Positions 9,337-17,629 of a DNA stretch of 64,000 nucleotides are shown here, one piece after another. Every line of letters starts with the position of its first letter. Position 1 is the first letter of the stretch. Below the pieces are notes generated by a model. The model was not told the origin of the DNA, did no database searches, and saw only the letters and a list, made by a program, of their open reading frames with translations. The translations under genes were made by a program, and so were the position numbers. Origin of the DNA: Bradyrhizobium sp. AZCC 1693 (lineage in GTDB: Bacteria > Pseudomonadota > Alphaproteobacteria > Rhizobiales > Xanthobacteraceae); contig NZ_JAZHSD010000001.1 in NCBI RefSeq assembly GCF_036924745.1, positions 5,952,001 through 6,016,000 on the forward strand, written 5' to 3'.

Positions 9337-9503
9337 TATATATCAACGCAGGAGATAAACGTCCTATCGATGGCGGATCAGGCGAAATAAGAATATTTCA
9401 TGCGCGCACCGGAATCCGGTGGTTGTTTTCCCCAATTTGCCGGTGCAGGGCGATACCGATGTTCTGCCTCGTCGATGGTGTCGGCCGTCCGGGCGGAACC
9501 CCA

Positions 9504-9797
9504 TCAGTCGATCGTGTTCACAGGCCGTCGCGACGTGTGTCGAATGTGCAAGATATCGATCGTGTCGTTGCGCACGCGATAGAAAATCCGGAACGGATAA
9601 CGCACGACGGTTACGACATGGACCTGAGATCGCTGCGAGACTTTCGGAGCAGATTCAGGGATGCGGCAAATGCGGTCAACGACATCTTCCAGCCGCCGTC
9701 CGACAGAATCAGCTATCGCGGGGCTTGCGCTGGCCGCGTAATAGGCCGAAATCCCATCGAGATCAGCGAGTGCTCGTCTTGAATAGACGAGCTTCAT
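9504..9797 (-). CDS. RelE/ParE superfamily toxin
   Basis: A 97-residue protein with the ParE/RelE fold signature: 'MKLVYSRRALADLDGISAYY' at the start, a middle amphipathic helix, and a C-terminal 'YPFRIFYRVRNDTIDILHIRHTSRRP' matching the family's final strands. It would inhibit gyrase or cleave mRNA; the subgroup cannot be settled by eye, though length and the start resemble ParE. Its start codon overlaps the stop of the upstream antitoxin gene (ATGA), as expected for a toxin-antitoxin operon. Confidence 0.88.
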   Translation of the reverse strand: MKLVYSRRALADLDGISAYYAASASPAIADSVGRRLEDVVDRICRIPESAPKVSQRSQVHVVTVVRYPFRIFYRVRNDTIDILHIRHTSRRPVNTID

Positions 9798-10030
9798 GCC
9801 TGGCGAAATTTTGCAAATGCCGTCGTGATTTCACCGTCGGTCGCGGTCTCGCCGGCGTCGATCGAGGCCATGGCCGCGTCAATGATCCGCAGTTCCTCTT
9901 GAGTCGCCTGATAGTACTGCCCTTGCAATTCATTCTCGATCTGGTTTGCGATCGCAACAAGCTCATCCTGTGCCTCTTCGGGCCAGGTTTGAGCGCGTTC
10001 CAGCAAATTCTTCAGGTCGGTCACGGTCAT
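9794..10030 (-). CDS. Antitoxin of the RelE/ParE-type module
   Basis: A 78-residue acidic protein lying just upstream of, and overlapping by four bases, the RelE/ParE-type toxin. It begins 'MTVTDLKNLLERAQTWPEEAQDELVAIANQIE' and is rich in Glu, Asp and Ala with predicted long helices. I see no obvious ribbon-helix-helix or AbrB motif. Its antitoxin role rests on position, size and overlap. Many orphan antitoxins with this 'LLERA..WP...Q.EL' pattern accompany ParE-type toxins in rhizobia. Confidence 0.8.
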   Translation of the reverse strand: MTVTDLKNLLERAQTWPEEAQDELVAIANQIENELQGQYYQATQEELRIIDAAMASIDAGETATDGEITTAFAKFRQA

Positions 10031-10086
10031 GGGAAGAATATATCATGCAGGCGGTTGTGTTCCAACCGTTCCAGTGGGCTCCAGGA

Positions 10087-11454
10087 TCAGCGCTTCCCGA
10101 ACGCCAGCACGTGCAGTCCGAGGCGCCGGCGCACGATCCAGAACAGCAGCACCGTCTCGAACGCCAGCGAGATCGAGGTCGCGGCCGCGGCGCCGTGGCC
10201 GCCGAAGCGCGGCACCAGCATCACGCACAGCACGACGTTCATGACGAAGGCGAGCGCATAGGCCAGCGCGCAGATATGCTGGTGGCCGAGCATGTTGAGC
10301 AGCCGCTCGACCGGGCCGATGGCGGAGCGCACCACGAGGCCGACAGCGGCAATGAACATGATGTCGTAGCCGACTAGGAATTGCGGTCCGAACAGCGACA
10401 ACAGCGGCTTGCCCAGCGCCAGCAACAGGATGGTCGCGGCCAGCGATGGCCAGAACGTCCACTGGATCGCGTGCGCCACATAGGCCGACAGCCGCGGCCT
10501 GTCGCCCTGCGCGTGATACTCGGCAAAGCGATGCGCCGTCGTCGCCGCCATCGCGTAGTGAATGAAGGAGACCAGCGCCAGCGTCTTCACGACAGCGAAA
10601 TAGACGCCGACTTCTTCGGAGGAGCGGAACTGCTGCAGCACCAGCACGTCGGTGTAGGACAGCAGCAGGTAAAAGCTTTCCACCAGCAGGGTCGGCAGCG
10701 AGACCGCGAGCCAGCCGCGGAAGTCATAGGCCTTGGGGCCGGGCTCGATGTGGCCGCCGAGCCTGCGGTTGAGCACGATCATCTGGCCGATCATCGCGAT
10801 CCAGACCGCGGCGGCGCTGGCCCACATCGCGGCGGTGGCGCCGAGATTGAAGCCGAGCACGAAGGCGCCGGCGGTCAGGCCGATGATCAGCGACTGCCGC
10901 ACGATGAATTGCGGCATCAGGCCGAGCTGCATCCAGTCATGCGAGCGGGCGATGCCGTCCTGGGTGTTGGCGACGACAAATGCCGGCAGCGTCAGGCAAC
11001 CGATATAGAGGGGAACGATCGCGTTGGCGTCGATCCATGGCGACAACCCCCTCACCACGCCCGCCAGCAACAGCGCGACGATGGAGGAGACGGCGAGCGT
11101 CATCCAGCGGCTGCCGGAGAGGAAGCCGCGCAGCAGGGCATGCTCGCCCCGGGTGCGGTATTCCGGAATGATCTTCTGCGCGGATGCCGAGATGCCGAAA
11201 TCCATCATGCTGCCGAGCAGCAGCACCCAGGTCCAGACATAGACATAGACGCCGTAATCCGAGCCGCCCATCCAGCGCGCCAGCAGGATCTGCGCGAAAT
11301 AGGCGAGCGCTGCGCTGAAGACGCGGATGATGAAGATTGTGCCGGCCAGCCGCCTGGTGACGGAAGCCTCACTGGAGCCGCCAAGCAGCGCACGCAGGCG
11401 CGCGATCACGCCGGCGGGCGGAGCGGTTGCGGATTGCGTATCCATCACGGCCAC
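10087..11454 (-). CDS. Polysaccharide/lipid-linked oligosaccharide flippase (Wzx-like, MOP superfamily)
   Basis: A 455-residue protein with 12 or more hydrophobic segments. Near the N-terminus 'ARWMGGSDYGVYVYVWTWVLLLG' is the characteristic MOP/Wzx loop after the second segment. It is probably an inner-membrane flippase for lipid-linked sugars used in surface polysaccharide or lipopolysaccharide. No glycosyltransferase neighbours are present, so the substrate is unknown. The gene stands alone on its strand between the toxin-antitoxin pair and a 200-base promoter gap. Confidence 0.85.
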   Translation of the reverse strand: MAVMDTQSATAPPAGVIARLRALLGGSSEASVTRRLAGTIFIIRVFSAALAYFAQILLARWMGGSDYGVYVYVWTWVLLLGSMMDFGISASAQKIIPEYRTRGEHALLRGFLSGSRWMTLAVSSIVALLLAGVVRGLSPWIDANAIVPLYIGCLTLPAFVVANTQDGIARSHDWMQLGLMPQFIVRQSLIIGLTAGAFVLGFNLGATAAMWASAAAVWIAMIGQMIVLNRRLGGHIEPGPKAYDFRGWLAVSLPTLLVESFYLLLSYTDVLVLQQFRSSEEVGVYFAVVKTLALVSFIHYAMAATTAHRFAEYHAQGDRPRLSAYVAHAIQWTFWPSLAATILLLALGKPLLSLFGPQFLVGYDIMFIAAVGLVVRSAIGPVERLLNMLGHQHICALAYALAFVMNVVLCVMLVPRFGGHGAAAATSISLAFETVLLFWIVRRRLGLHVLAFGKR

Positions 11455-11654
11455 AAGGGTGCATCCCCGAAACGCGCCGCGAGGCGGCGGCGATGCCCGG
11501 ATGTATCAACCATTCGTTAAGATTCGGTTGGGTGGGAGGCTGCCGGGGGCCATTCACCAAGATCGCCCGGCCCACGCAATCCAGCTCGCTGGAACTTTTC
11601 CGGCCTTTTCCAACTTTAAGCTCCGGCCGCATTGTGTGGCCGGGGAGGAGAAAT

Positions 11655-11906
11655 ATGAAACTGCTTGTTACCGCTATTACAGTCGCCACTGCGCTGGCCT
11701 TCAGCCCGGCTTCCGCGAAGATGGCTTGCACGAGCGAAAACATGGCCAAGCTCGTCACGTCCAGCAACGCTATGCCTGACAGTCCCGGCAAGGCGGCGAT
11801 GATGAAGGAGATGGGCGCGGCAAATGCCGCTATGGCGAAGGGCGATATGCGGGGTGCTTGCAAGAGCTATATGCGCGCCCAGCAGATGAGCGGTCAGAAA
11901 GGTTAG
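11655..11906 (+). CDS. Small exported protein of unknown function
   Basis: The ATG is preceded by GGAGGAG at 11644-11650 and encodes 83 residues. A signal peptide (MKLLVTAITVATALAFSPAS, cleavage near AKM) leaves a mature domain of about 60 residues with two cysteines (in 'MACTSEN' and 'GACKSYMRAQ'), compatible with one disulfide. The mature part is rich in Met, Ala and Lys. I do not recognise a named family. It is monocistronic, followed by a hairpin at 11920-11944. Confidence 0.8.
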   Translation: MKLLVTAITVATALAFSPASAKMACTSENMAKLVTSSNAMPDSPGKAAMMKEMGAANAAMAKGDMRGACKSYMRAQQMSGQKG

Positions 11907-11919
11907 ACAGTATTCTGCA

Positions 11920-11944
11920 GGAGAGCCGGCGCGGCCGGTTCTCC
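11920..11944 (+). terminator. Hairpin after the small exported protein gene
   Basis: GGAGAGCCGGC pairs with GCCGGTTCTCC (one G-U pair) around a 3-base spacer, 14 bases after the stop codon. No T-run follows, so intrinsic termination is only possible, not certain. Confidence 0.45.
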
Positions 11945-12066
11945 TCGGGTCGAAAGCATTCGCTGCACTGACTCGGAAAAGCCCGCTATCGCGAGGAGGT
12001 GTTTCTTGCGCGCTGGCGGAAGCTGGAGCCGCTTGGCGGGGGCTGCGCCTATACTGCCGGCGGACG

Positions 12067-12903
12067 TCAATTCAAATTGACATTGAACTCGTAGGCCCGG
12101 TCGCCGCCGACCAGCGTCAGTTTGAGCGCGGCGCCTTCAGGGATGGCGCCGGGCGGCAGGCCGTCGAGCTCAAAGGCAAAGCGTTTGATGCCGGGCGGGC
12201 TTGGCTCGACGAGCCTGGGAACCGGCAGCGCCCAGTCCGGCGTCGGCCCCTCGACGAACAGGGTGACTTCCTTGGCCTCGGGCGCTGTCACGTCGACCAG
12301 CACGTTGCTCTTTCCCTCGCGCTTGACGTCGCGGATGGTCAGCGGATTGGGGTCGCCGATATTGGCGGGCTTCGGCACCGTATTGAGCGCATCGGACAAA
12401 TTGCCGTCCTCGGTGCTTGCCACGCTGGCAAAGGCCAGTTCGGCATGGGCTTCGACGGGAATGCAGAGCTTGTCGCAAACCGCGTAGCTGATATTGGCCC
12501 GCAGCGTCACCGGCTTGTCGGCGTTTTTGGCGACGATCCGCAACGGCAGCACGACCTGCTGCTTGTATCCCAGCGCGGTGCCGCCGGCGCCATCGTCGAA
12601 TTTCTTCGGCGCCGGCCACAGCACGGTCACGGCTTCGACATTGTCCGATTTGGAGAAGTCGAAGCGGGGCGGAACGCCGGAATCGCCGGGCGTCCGCCAA
12701 TAGGTCTTCCATCCCGGCTGCAACTGGATGGCAACGCCGCCGAGCAGCACCGTGCCGCTGCGCGATCCCGCCAGCAACCGCACTGCGGAATGCGCGTCAC
12801 GTTGCCACGGCGACGCATCCTCGGCGCGAACCTCCGACGTCGCGCACGCGACACACAAAGCGGCGACGCCGAGCGCGGCGCGCAGGGGAACCATCACGAT
12901 CAT
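12067..12903 (-). CDS. Periplasmic protein with DsbD alpha-like domain
   Basis: A 278-residue protein with a signal peptide ending near 'ATSEVRA|EDAS'. It resembles the N-terminal alpha domain of the thiol:disulfide interchange protein DsbD: 'VLLGGVAIQLQPGWKTYWRTPGDSGVPPRF' and 'ISYAVCDKLCIPVEA', where the cysteine pair of the CxxxC-like element is the redox site. The transmembrane and thioredoxin domains of full DsbD are absent, so it would depend on a separate partner (CcdA- or TlpA-like). Target proteins are unknown. Confidence 0.85.
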   Translation of the reverse strand: MIVMVPLRAALGVAALCVACATSEVRAEDASPWQRDAHSAVRLLAGSRSGTVLLGGVAIQLQPGWKTYWRTPGDSGVPPRFDFSKSDNVEAVTVLWPAPKKFDDGAGGTALGYKQQVVLPLRIVAKNADKPVTLRANISYAVCDKLCIPVEAHAELAFASVASTEDGNLSDALNTVPKPANIGDPNPLTIRDVKREGKSNVLVDVTAPEAKEVTLFVEGPTPDWALPVPRLVEPSPPGIKRFAFELDGLPPGAIPEGAALKLTLVGGDRAYEFNVNLN

Positions 12904-13038
12904 GGGACGTCTTTACAGGCAAGTTGCGGCGCAAACCATTGAATTGCGTGTGATCGGCAGGCGAATGGCGCCGGAAGCTTGATTGACAGAAACCGCACCC
13001 GATATCAGGATATGAATCAGCAAGAGAGGCCTTTGCGG

Positions 13039-13689
13039 ATGAGCCCTGAAGGCAAGACACCGAAGCCCGTTCGCCGCAAAGCTGCCGGCATTGGCGACAA
13101 TTCGTCCTCCGGCGGCTACCTGGACGGCCGGCTGCTGATTGCCATGCCGGTCATGGGCGACCCGCGCTTCGAGCGCTCCGTCATCTACATGTGCGCGCAT
13201 TCGTCCGAGGGGGCGATGGGCATCATCGTCAACCGTCCGGCCGGCAGCATCGATTTTCCCGGGCTATTGGTCCAGCTCGACATCATCCAGAAGGCCGACC
13301 AGATCAAGCTGCCGGAAAACGCGGAGACCATGCAGGTGCTGAAGGGCGGCCCGGTCGACACCGGCCGCGGCTTCGTGCTGCACTCGAGCGATTTCTTCAT
13401 CCAGGATGCGACGCTCAATATCGACGACGGCATCTGCCTGACCGCGACGGTGGACATCCTCAAGGCCATCGCCAAGGGCACCGGACCGAAGCACGCGATC
13501 CTGGCGCTGGGCTATGCCGGCTGGGCGCCGGGCCAGCTCGAGGACGAGATCCAGCACAATGGCTGGCTGCATTGCGACGCCGACCCGGAGCTGATCTTCG
13601 GCGACGATGTCGACGAAAAATACCAGCGCGCACTGCAAAAGATCGGCATCGACCCCGGCATGCTGTCGAACGAGGCCGGGCACGCGTAG
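13039..13689 (+). CDS. YqgE/AlgH family protein (DUF179)
   Basis: A 216-residue protein. After about 25 variable residues comes the family core: '[26 protein letters not shown]', '[11 protein letters not shown]', '[14 protein letters not shown]' and '[16 protein letters not shown]'. I chose the ATG at 13039 because it follows AGAGAGG and suits the short variable N-terminus; in-frame TTG/ATG codons upstream (12979, 13012) are possible. YqgE proteins are widely conserved cytoplasmic proteins without an established activity. Confidence 0.9.
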   Translation: MSPEGKTPKPVRRKAAGIGDNSSSGGYLDGRLLIAMPVMGDPRFERSVIYMCAHSSEGAMGIIVNRPAGSIDFPGLLVQLDIIQKADQIKLPENAETMQVLKGGPVDTGRGFVLHSSDFFIQDATLNIDDGICLTATVDILKAIAKGTGPKHAILALGYAGWAPGQLEDEIQHNGWLHCDADPELIFGDDVDEKYQRALQKIGIDPGMLSNEAGHA

Positions 13690-13724
13690 GCGTGTTTTAG
13701 CGAGCATTCACAACAAGCACAGCG

Positions 13725-13908
13725 TCGTCCCTGCCTAGTGCGCAATTGCGCACGGGCGAAGGGACCCATACGCCGCGGCCTGCGTAATGGGCACACTGGG
13801 CGACGGCTTCGCTCAACAACTCACAACAGCAACCGGCTAACGCAGCGCGTCTGCTACCGCACCTCATCGATGGATCACGCGGTATGGGTCCCTGCGTTCG
13901 CAGGGACG
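13725..13908. repeat. Interspersed repeat with 'CCCTGCG..CGCAGGGACG' ends
   Basis: The 230-base gap after yqgE holds a repeat whose left end (GTCGTCCCTGC) and right end (GCAGGGAC, followed by GC) are inverted copies. It contains the palindrome GTGCGCAATTGCGCAC at 13738-13753 and a second inverted pair GGGACCCATAC / GTATGGGTCCC. This layout (CATACGCCGCGGCC inside) is a familiar Bradyrhizobium intergenic repeat, recalled rather than searched. The same inner palindrome recurs at 22144-22159. Confidence 0.8.
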
Positions 13909-13918
13909 CCGGAGGATA

Positions 13919-14804
13919 TTACTCCGCCGCCTGCTGCTGCACCGTCGGCTCGGTGCCGGCTACCGTCGCACGTCGCATGTCGCGGGGCTGCGACTGGTCG
14001 TAGCGTCGCACGCGGTGCATGGTCTGGCGGTTGTCCCACATCACGAGGTCATGCACGGTCCATTTATGGACGTGGACGAATTCCGGCTGCGTGGCATGCT
14101 CGGTGAGATCGCGCAGCAGCAGCCGCGCCTCGGGCATGCTCATGCCCTGAATCGCGCCCGCGTGCGATGACAAATACAACGACTTGCGGCGGTGCACCGG
14201 ATGCGTCCGCACCAGCCGCTGCAGCACCGGCTTGAACATCGCTTTTTCTTCGTCGCTATAATCCAGGAAGCCGAGCGAGCCGCGCGAATACATCAGCGAA
14301 TGCTCGCAGATCATGTCCTCGATCTCGGCCTTGGTGTCGTCGTCGAGCGCGTCATAGGCTGCGCGCATGTCGGCGAATTCGGTGTTGCCGCCCTTGGGGT
14401 TCACGACCCGCGCCGACAAAAGCGAAAATTTTGCCGGGATCGGGCGGAACGAACTGTCGGAATGCCAGAGACAATTGCCGAGATTGAACAGATGGGTGCG
14501 GCTATCGCGCGGCAACGGCTTGCCGTCCTTGCCGAGATTGGAGACGGTTCAGCCCCGTGGTTAACCGGTAATCTTCCTTCTTGGTGATGTTGCCGCCGCG
14601 CGATGTCTCGCGCTCGCCGAAATTCAGCGCGAAGGCCAATTGCTGTTCGTCCGTGATGTCCTGGTTGCGAAACAGCAGCACGGCGTATTTGTCCATGCCG
14701 GCCTCGATGTCGGCCGCCTCCTGCGGCGTCAGGGGCTTTCGCAAATCAACGCCCGAAACCTCGCCGAAAAAATGCGGATGAAGCTGCCGGATCGTGACCG
14801 TCAT
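13919..14804 (-). pseudogene. TfdA-like alpha-ketoglutarate-dependent dioxygenase, frameshifted
   Basis: Two overlapping minus-strand frames together encode one TauD/TfdA dioxygenase. The N-terminal part (from 14804) starts 'MTVTIRQLHPHFFGEVSGVD' and reads to 'YRLTTGLN'; the rest continues in another frame with 'SNLGKDGKPLPRDSRTHLFN' to the stop at 13919. The break lies at about 14541-14550 and is repaired by two extra bases. The iron ligands survive in the second frame: HSD in 'CLWHSDSSF' and the distal His in 'TMHRVRRYD'. The sequence resembles 2,4-D dioxygenase (TfdA-alpha type) closely. It is a recent pseudogene or a sequencing error. Confidence 0.85.
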
Positions 14805-14902
14805 GGCGTTTCTCCCAAAAGCCGCGGGCGGGTTAACCCGCTTCGTTTGTCAGAAAAATTACTCCCTGACGTGCCCAAGTCAACGCTGCGGACGCATGCC
14901 CG

Positions 14903-15682
14903 TTACGCGTTTCGCGCCATCAACCCGCCATCCACGGGGATAACCGCGCCGGTCAGGAAGGAGGCCGCCGGCAGGCACAGGCTCAGCGTCATGTGCGCCA
15001 CCTCTTCGGGCTCGCCGTAGCGGCCGAGAGCGGTGCGGCGCTTGGCGTAAATCGTCTTGTGTTCTTCGGAAATGCGCTCGGTGATCGCGGTGCGGATCGG
15101 GCCCGGGCAGATGCAGTTCACGGTGATGCCCTCGCGGCCGAGCTCTACCGCAAGCGAGCGCGTCAAGCCGGTAACGCCGGCTTTCGCCGCCGAATAGGGG
15201 CTGTGCAATGCAGTCGCGCCGAGCGCCTCGGTCGAGGCGATGTTGACGATGCGCGGGCTCTTCGAGCGGCGCAGATGCGGCAACGCGGCGCGGATGATGC
15301 GCGGATGCGCGGTCAGCATTACGGCCAGCGCCTTGGCCCAGGCCGCTTCATAATCCTCGTCGTCGATCGCGACGCGCACGGAGACGCCGGCATTGTTGAT
15401 GACGATATCGAGGGAGCCGAAATGAGCGGCGATGTCATTGACGACCTTGATGATGTCGTCAGGCTTTGCGACGTCGAGCGTCCATGCCTTCGCCGAACCG
15501 CCGGTTGTGGTGATCTCGCCGGCGACGGCCTGGGTGGTCTCGGCGTTGATATCGGTGACGGCGACGTTGGCGCCCTCGGCTGCGAACACGAGCGCGGTGG
15601 CGCGGCCCATGCCGCTGGCGGCGCCGGTGACGAGAACGGTCAGACCTTTGACCGAGCGGCTGAGCTCTTTGAAATCCGACAT
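14903..15682 (-). CDS. SDR family oxidoreductase
   Basis: A 259-residue classical short-chain dehydrogenase: TGAASGMG cofactor loop near residues 19-26, NNAG near 93, catalytic serine in 'IVNIASTEAL', YSAAK with the active-site Tyr and Lys, and 'PVDGG' at the C-terminus. The start at 15680-15682 (MSDFKEL) is chosen by homology of the N-terminus; the frame is open 49 codons further upstream. It follows the frameshifted dioxygenase gene on the same strand after a 98-base gap. The substrate is unknown. Confidence 0.85.
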   Translation of the reverse strand: MSDFKELSRSVKGLTVLVTGAASGMGRATALVFAAEGANVAVTDINAETTQAVAGEITTTGGSAKAWTLDVAKPDDIIKVVNDIAAHFGSLDIVINNAGVSVRVAIDDEDYEAAWAKALAVMLTAHPRIIRAALPHLRRSKSPRIVNIASTEALGATALHSPYSAAKAGVTGLTRSLAVELGREGITVNCICPGPIRTAITERISEEHKTIYAKRRTALGRYGEPEEVAHMTLSLCLPAASFLTGAVIPVDGGLMARNA

Positions 15683-15779
15683 GGAATGACTCGCGGAATG
15701 GGAACTGATCGCGGTGCAGGATTGACAAGGCTGGCACCGATCCGCAGACAGGTCAAACCAGGCAGGAACAGGTGCAACG

Positions 15780-16298
15780 GTGGCCGATATTCCCCCTCTG
15801 CAGATTCGTCGCCTCGAGACTTCAGACACCGCCCTCTACAGGGACATCCGGCTGGAGGCGTTGCAAAGAAATCCCGAGGCTTTCTCCAGCACGTTTGAGA
15901 GAGAAAACGCGCAACCGCTGTCGTGGTTCGAAGCGGTCGTTGGCCGCACAGATATCTTCGGCGCATTCCTCGACGGAGTGCTGGTGGGAATAGCCGGATA
16001 CGCCGCGCAGGAAGGTTCGAAGCAAGCGCATAAGGGGCTGCTTTGGGGGATGTATGTTCGAACCGCTGCGCGAAATTTGGATCTTGGAAAAAGACTTGTC
16101 GCGGCAGTGCTCGACCATGCGGAGGGGCGCGTTGAGATGGTTCAGCTGACTGTGGTGAACGAGAACAAGGCTGCGTGCCGGCTTTACGGTGTCATGGGCT
16201 TTGTCGAGTACGGCTATGAAAAGCGAGCCCTCAAGCAGGACGGCCGACATTACGACGAGGTTCTGATGGTCAAATTCCTCGACGAAGGCGTCAGTTAA
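15780..16298 (+). CDS. GNAT family N-acetyltransferase
   Basis: A 172-residue acetyltransferase beginning at GTG. 'RDIRLEALQRNPEAFSSTFE' is typical of the first strands and helices; the acetyl-CoA loop is the divergent 'MYVRTAARNLDLGKRLVAAVL' (motif A); 'VVNENKAACRLYGVMGFVEYGYE' is the C-terminal motif B. It would transfer acetyl from acetyl-CoA to an amine; the substrate cannot be predicted. Divergent from the SDR at 14903-15682. Confidence 0.86.
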   Translation: MADIPPLQIRRLETSDTALYRDIRLEALQRNPEAFSSTFERENAQPLSWFEAVVGRTDIFGAFLDGVLVGIAGYAAQEGSKQAHKGLLWGMYVRTAARNLDLGKRLVAAVLDHAEGRVEMVQLTVVNENKAACRLYGVMGFVEYGYEKRALKQDGRHYDEVLMVKFLDEGVS

Positions 16299-16324
16299 AA
16301 CACAATCAAAAAGGATCGCGAGCG

Positions 16325-17059
16325 ATGAACGAACTGGATTTCAGCGGCAGGCAGGTGCTGGTGGTCGGCGGCTCCAGCGGCATCGGTAACGGCATCGCGC
16401 AGGCCTTCCGCGCCAAGGGCGCGCGTGTCGCCGTCTGCGGTACCCGCGCAAGCGCAGCCGATTATTCGCCCGGCGAAGGGTCGCATCTCGAAGGTCTCGA
16501 TTACTTCCGGCTCGACGTCAGCGACGCGCAGGCGATCGGAGCCTTCAAGCCGCCGTTCGAAAAGCTCGACGTGCTGGTGCTGGCGCAAGGCGCGGTGATC
16601 TACCGCCGCGGCGAATTCGAGATGGATGGCTTTCGCAAGGTCGTGGAAGTCAATTTGATGAGCCTGATGGCGTGCGCAACCAGATTTCAGGCGATGCTGA
16701 GCGCGAGCCAAGGGTCGCTGATCATCGTCAGTTCGACCGCCGCCTTTCATTCCACCATGGGCAACCCGGCTTACAACGCCTCGAAGACCGGCGCCGTGGG
16801 CTTGACGCGCACGCTCGGCGAGGCGTGGGCCGAGAACGGCATCCGCGTCAACGGCATCGCGCCGGGCCTGGTCGACACCAAGATGACCAAGGCGACGACA
16901 TCAAATCCGAAACGCCTCGAAGGCGCGCTGGAGCGGATCCCGCTGAAGCGGCTCGGCACGCCTGCCGACATGGCCGGCGCGGCGCTGTTCCTGGCCTCGC
17001 CGTTGTCGTCCTACATCATCGGCCAGACCATCGTGGTCGATGGCGGGCTTATACTTTGA
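16325..17059 (+). CDS. SDR family oxidoreductase
   Basis: A 244-residue short-chain dehydrogenase with GGSSGIG at residues 15-21, 'ARVAVCGTRA' after the second strand, Ser in 'IIVSSTAAFHS', the catalytic YNASK, and the C-terminal 'IVVDGGLIL'. The normal NNAG motif is replaced by 'LAQGA', a moderate deviation. An AGGA sequence lies upstream of the ATG. It follows the GNAT gene by 26 bases and may be cotranscribed. The substrate is unknown. Confidence 0.86.
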   Translation: MNELDFSGRQVLVVGGSSGIGNGIAQAFRAKGARVAVCGTRASAADYSPGEGSHLEGLDYFRLDVSDAQAIGAFKPPFEKLDVLVLAQGAVIYRRGEFEMDGFRKVVEVNLMSLMACATRFQAMLSASQGSLIIVSSTAAFHSTMGNPAYNASKTGAVGLTRTLGEAWAENGIRVNGIAPGLVDTKMTKATTSNPKRLEGALERIPLKRLGTPADMAGAALFLASPLSSYIIGQTIVVDGGLIL

Positions 17060-17149
17060 GCCGAGCGTTCTGAACCGAGGCATTTCGAGCGCTTCAGGAA
17101 CCCGGAGGGGGCTCGCCGGTTAGGTCCGCAGAAAACAGGAGTGACCGCA

Positions 17150-17524
17150 ATGGACAAGGATCGGATTGCCGGCTCGGCCAAGGATTTCGCAGGTAGGGTC
17201 GAAAGCACTGTCGGCGACTTAGCGGGCGATGCGAAGGCGCAAGCCGAGGGCCGCGCGCGCGAAGCGGCCGGCACGGTGCAAAATATCTACGGCCAGGCCA
17301 AGGATGCCGCCCGCGACGCCACGGATGCCGCCGTCAACTATGCCAAGGATGCCTATGAACACAGCGGCGACACCGTTCGCAGCGGCCAGAAAGCGGTGGC
17401 GAAAGCCGTGCAGGAAAATCCGCTCGGCGCGCTGCTCGTCGCAGGTGGAATTGGTTTTGCGCTGGCGCTGTTGATGACACGCCCGCCGCGCCGCCCGCCG
17501 CCGCGCTGGCGCTATTACGGATAA
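17150..17524 (+). CDS. CsbD/DUF883-like membrane-anchored stress protein
   Basis: The ATG lies seven bases after AGGAG and gives 124 residues. The N-terminal 'MDKDRIAGSAKDFAGRVESTVGDLAGDAKAQAEGR' is CsbD-like, followed by an Ala/Lys-rich helical stretch and a DUF883-type C-terminus: 'VQENPLGALLVAGGIGFALALLM' is a single membrane helix preceded by the conserved NPL, with an arginine/proline tail. Such proteins are general-stress induced and thought to be ribosome- or membrane-associated. Function unproven. Confidence 0.85.
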   Translation: MDKDRIAGSAKDFAGRVESTVGDLAGDAKAQAEGRAREAAGTVQNIYGQAKDAARDATDAAVNYAKDAYEHSGDTVRSGQKAVAKAVQENPLGALLVAGGIGFALALLMTRPPRRPPPRWRYYG

Positions 17525-17629
17525 GTCGTCATCCCCAAGTAACGGTGTCGCCGCCGAGAAGCGCCGCATCGTTCGGATCCGGCGATGCGAAGCATCGGAG
17601 GCGCGCGATGCGCGCGTCTTCCTGAGACG

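Noticed and set aside
13738..13753. GTGCGCAATTGCGCAC as a regulator operator
   Set aside because: The same palindrome occurs inside an unrelated repeat at 22144-22159, so it is a repeat component and not a site-specific operator.
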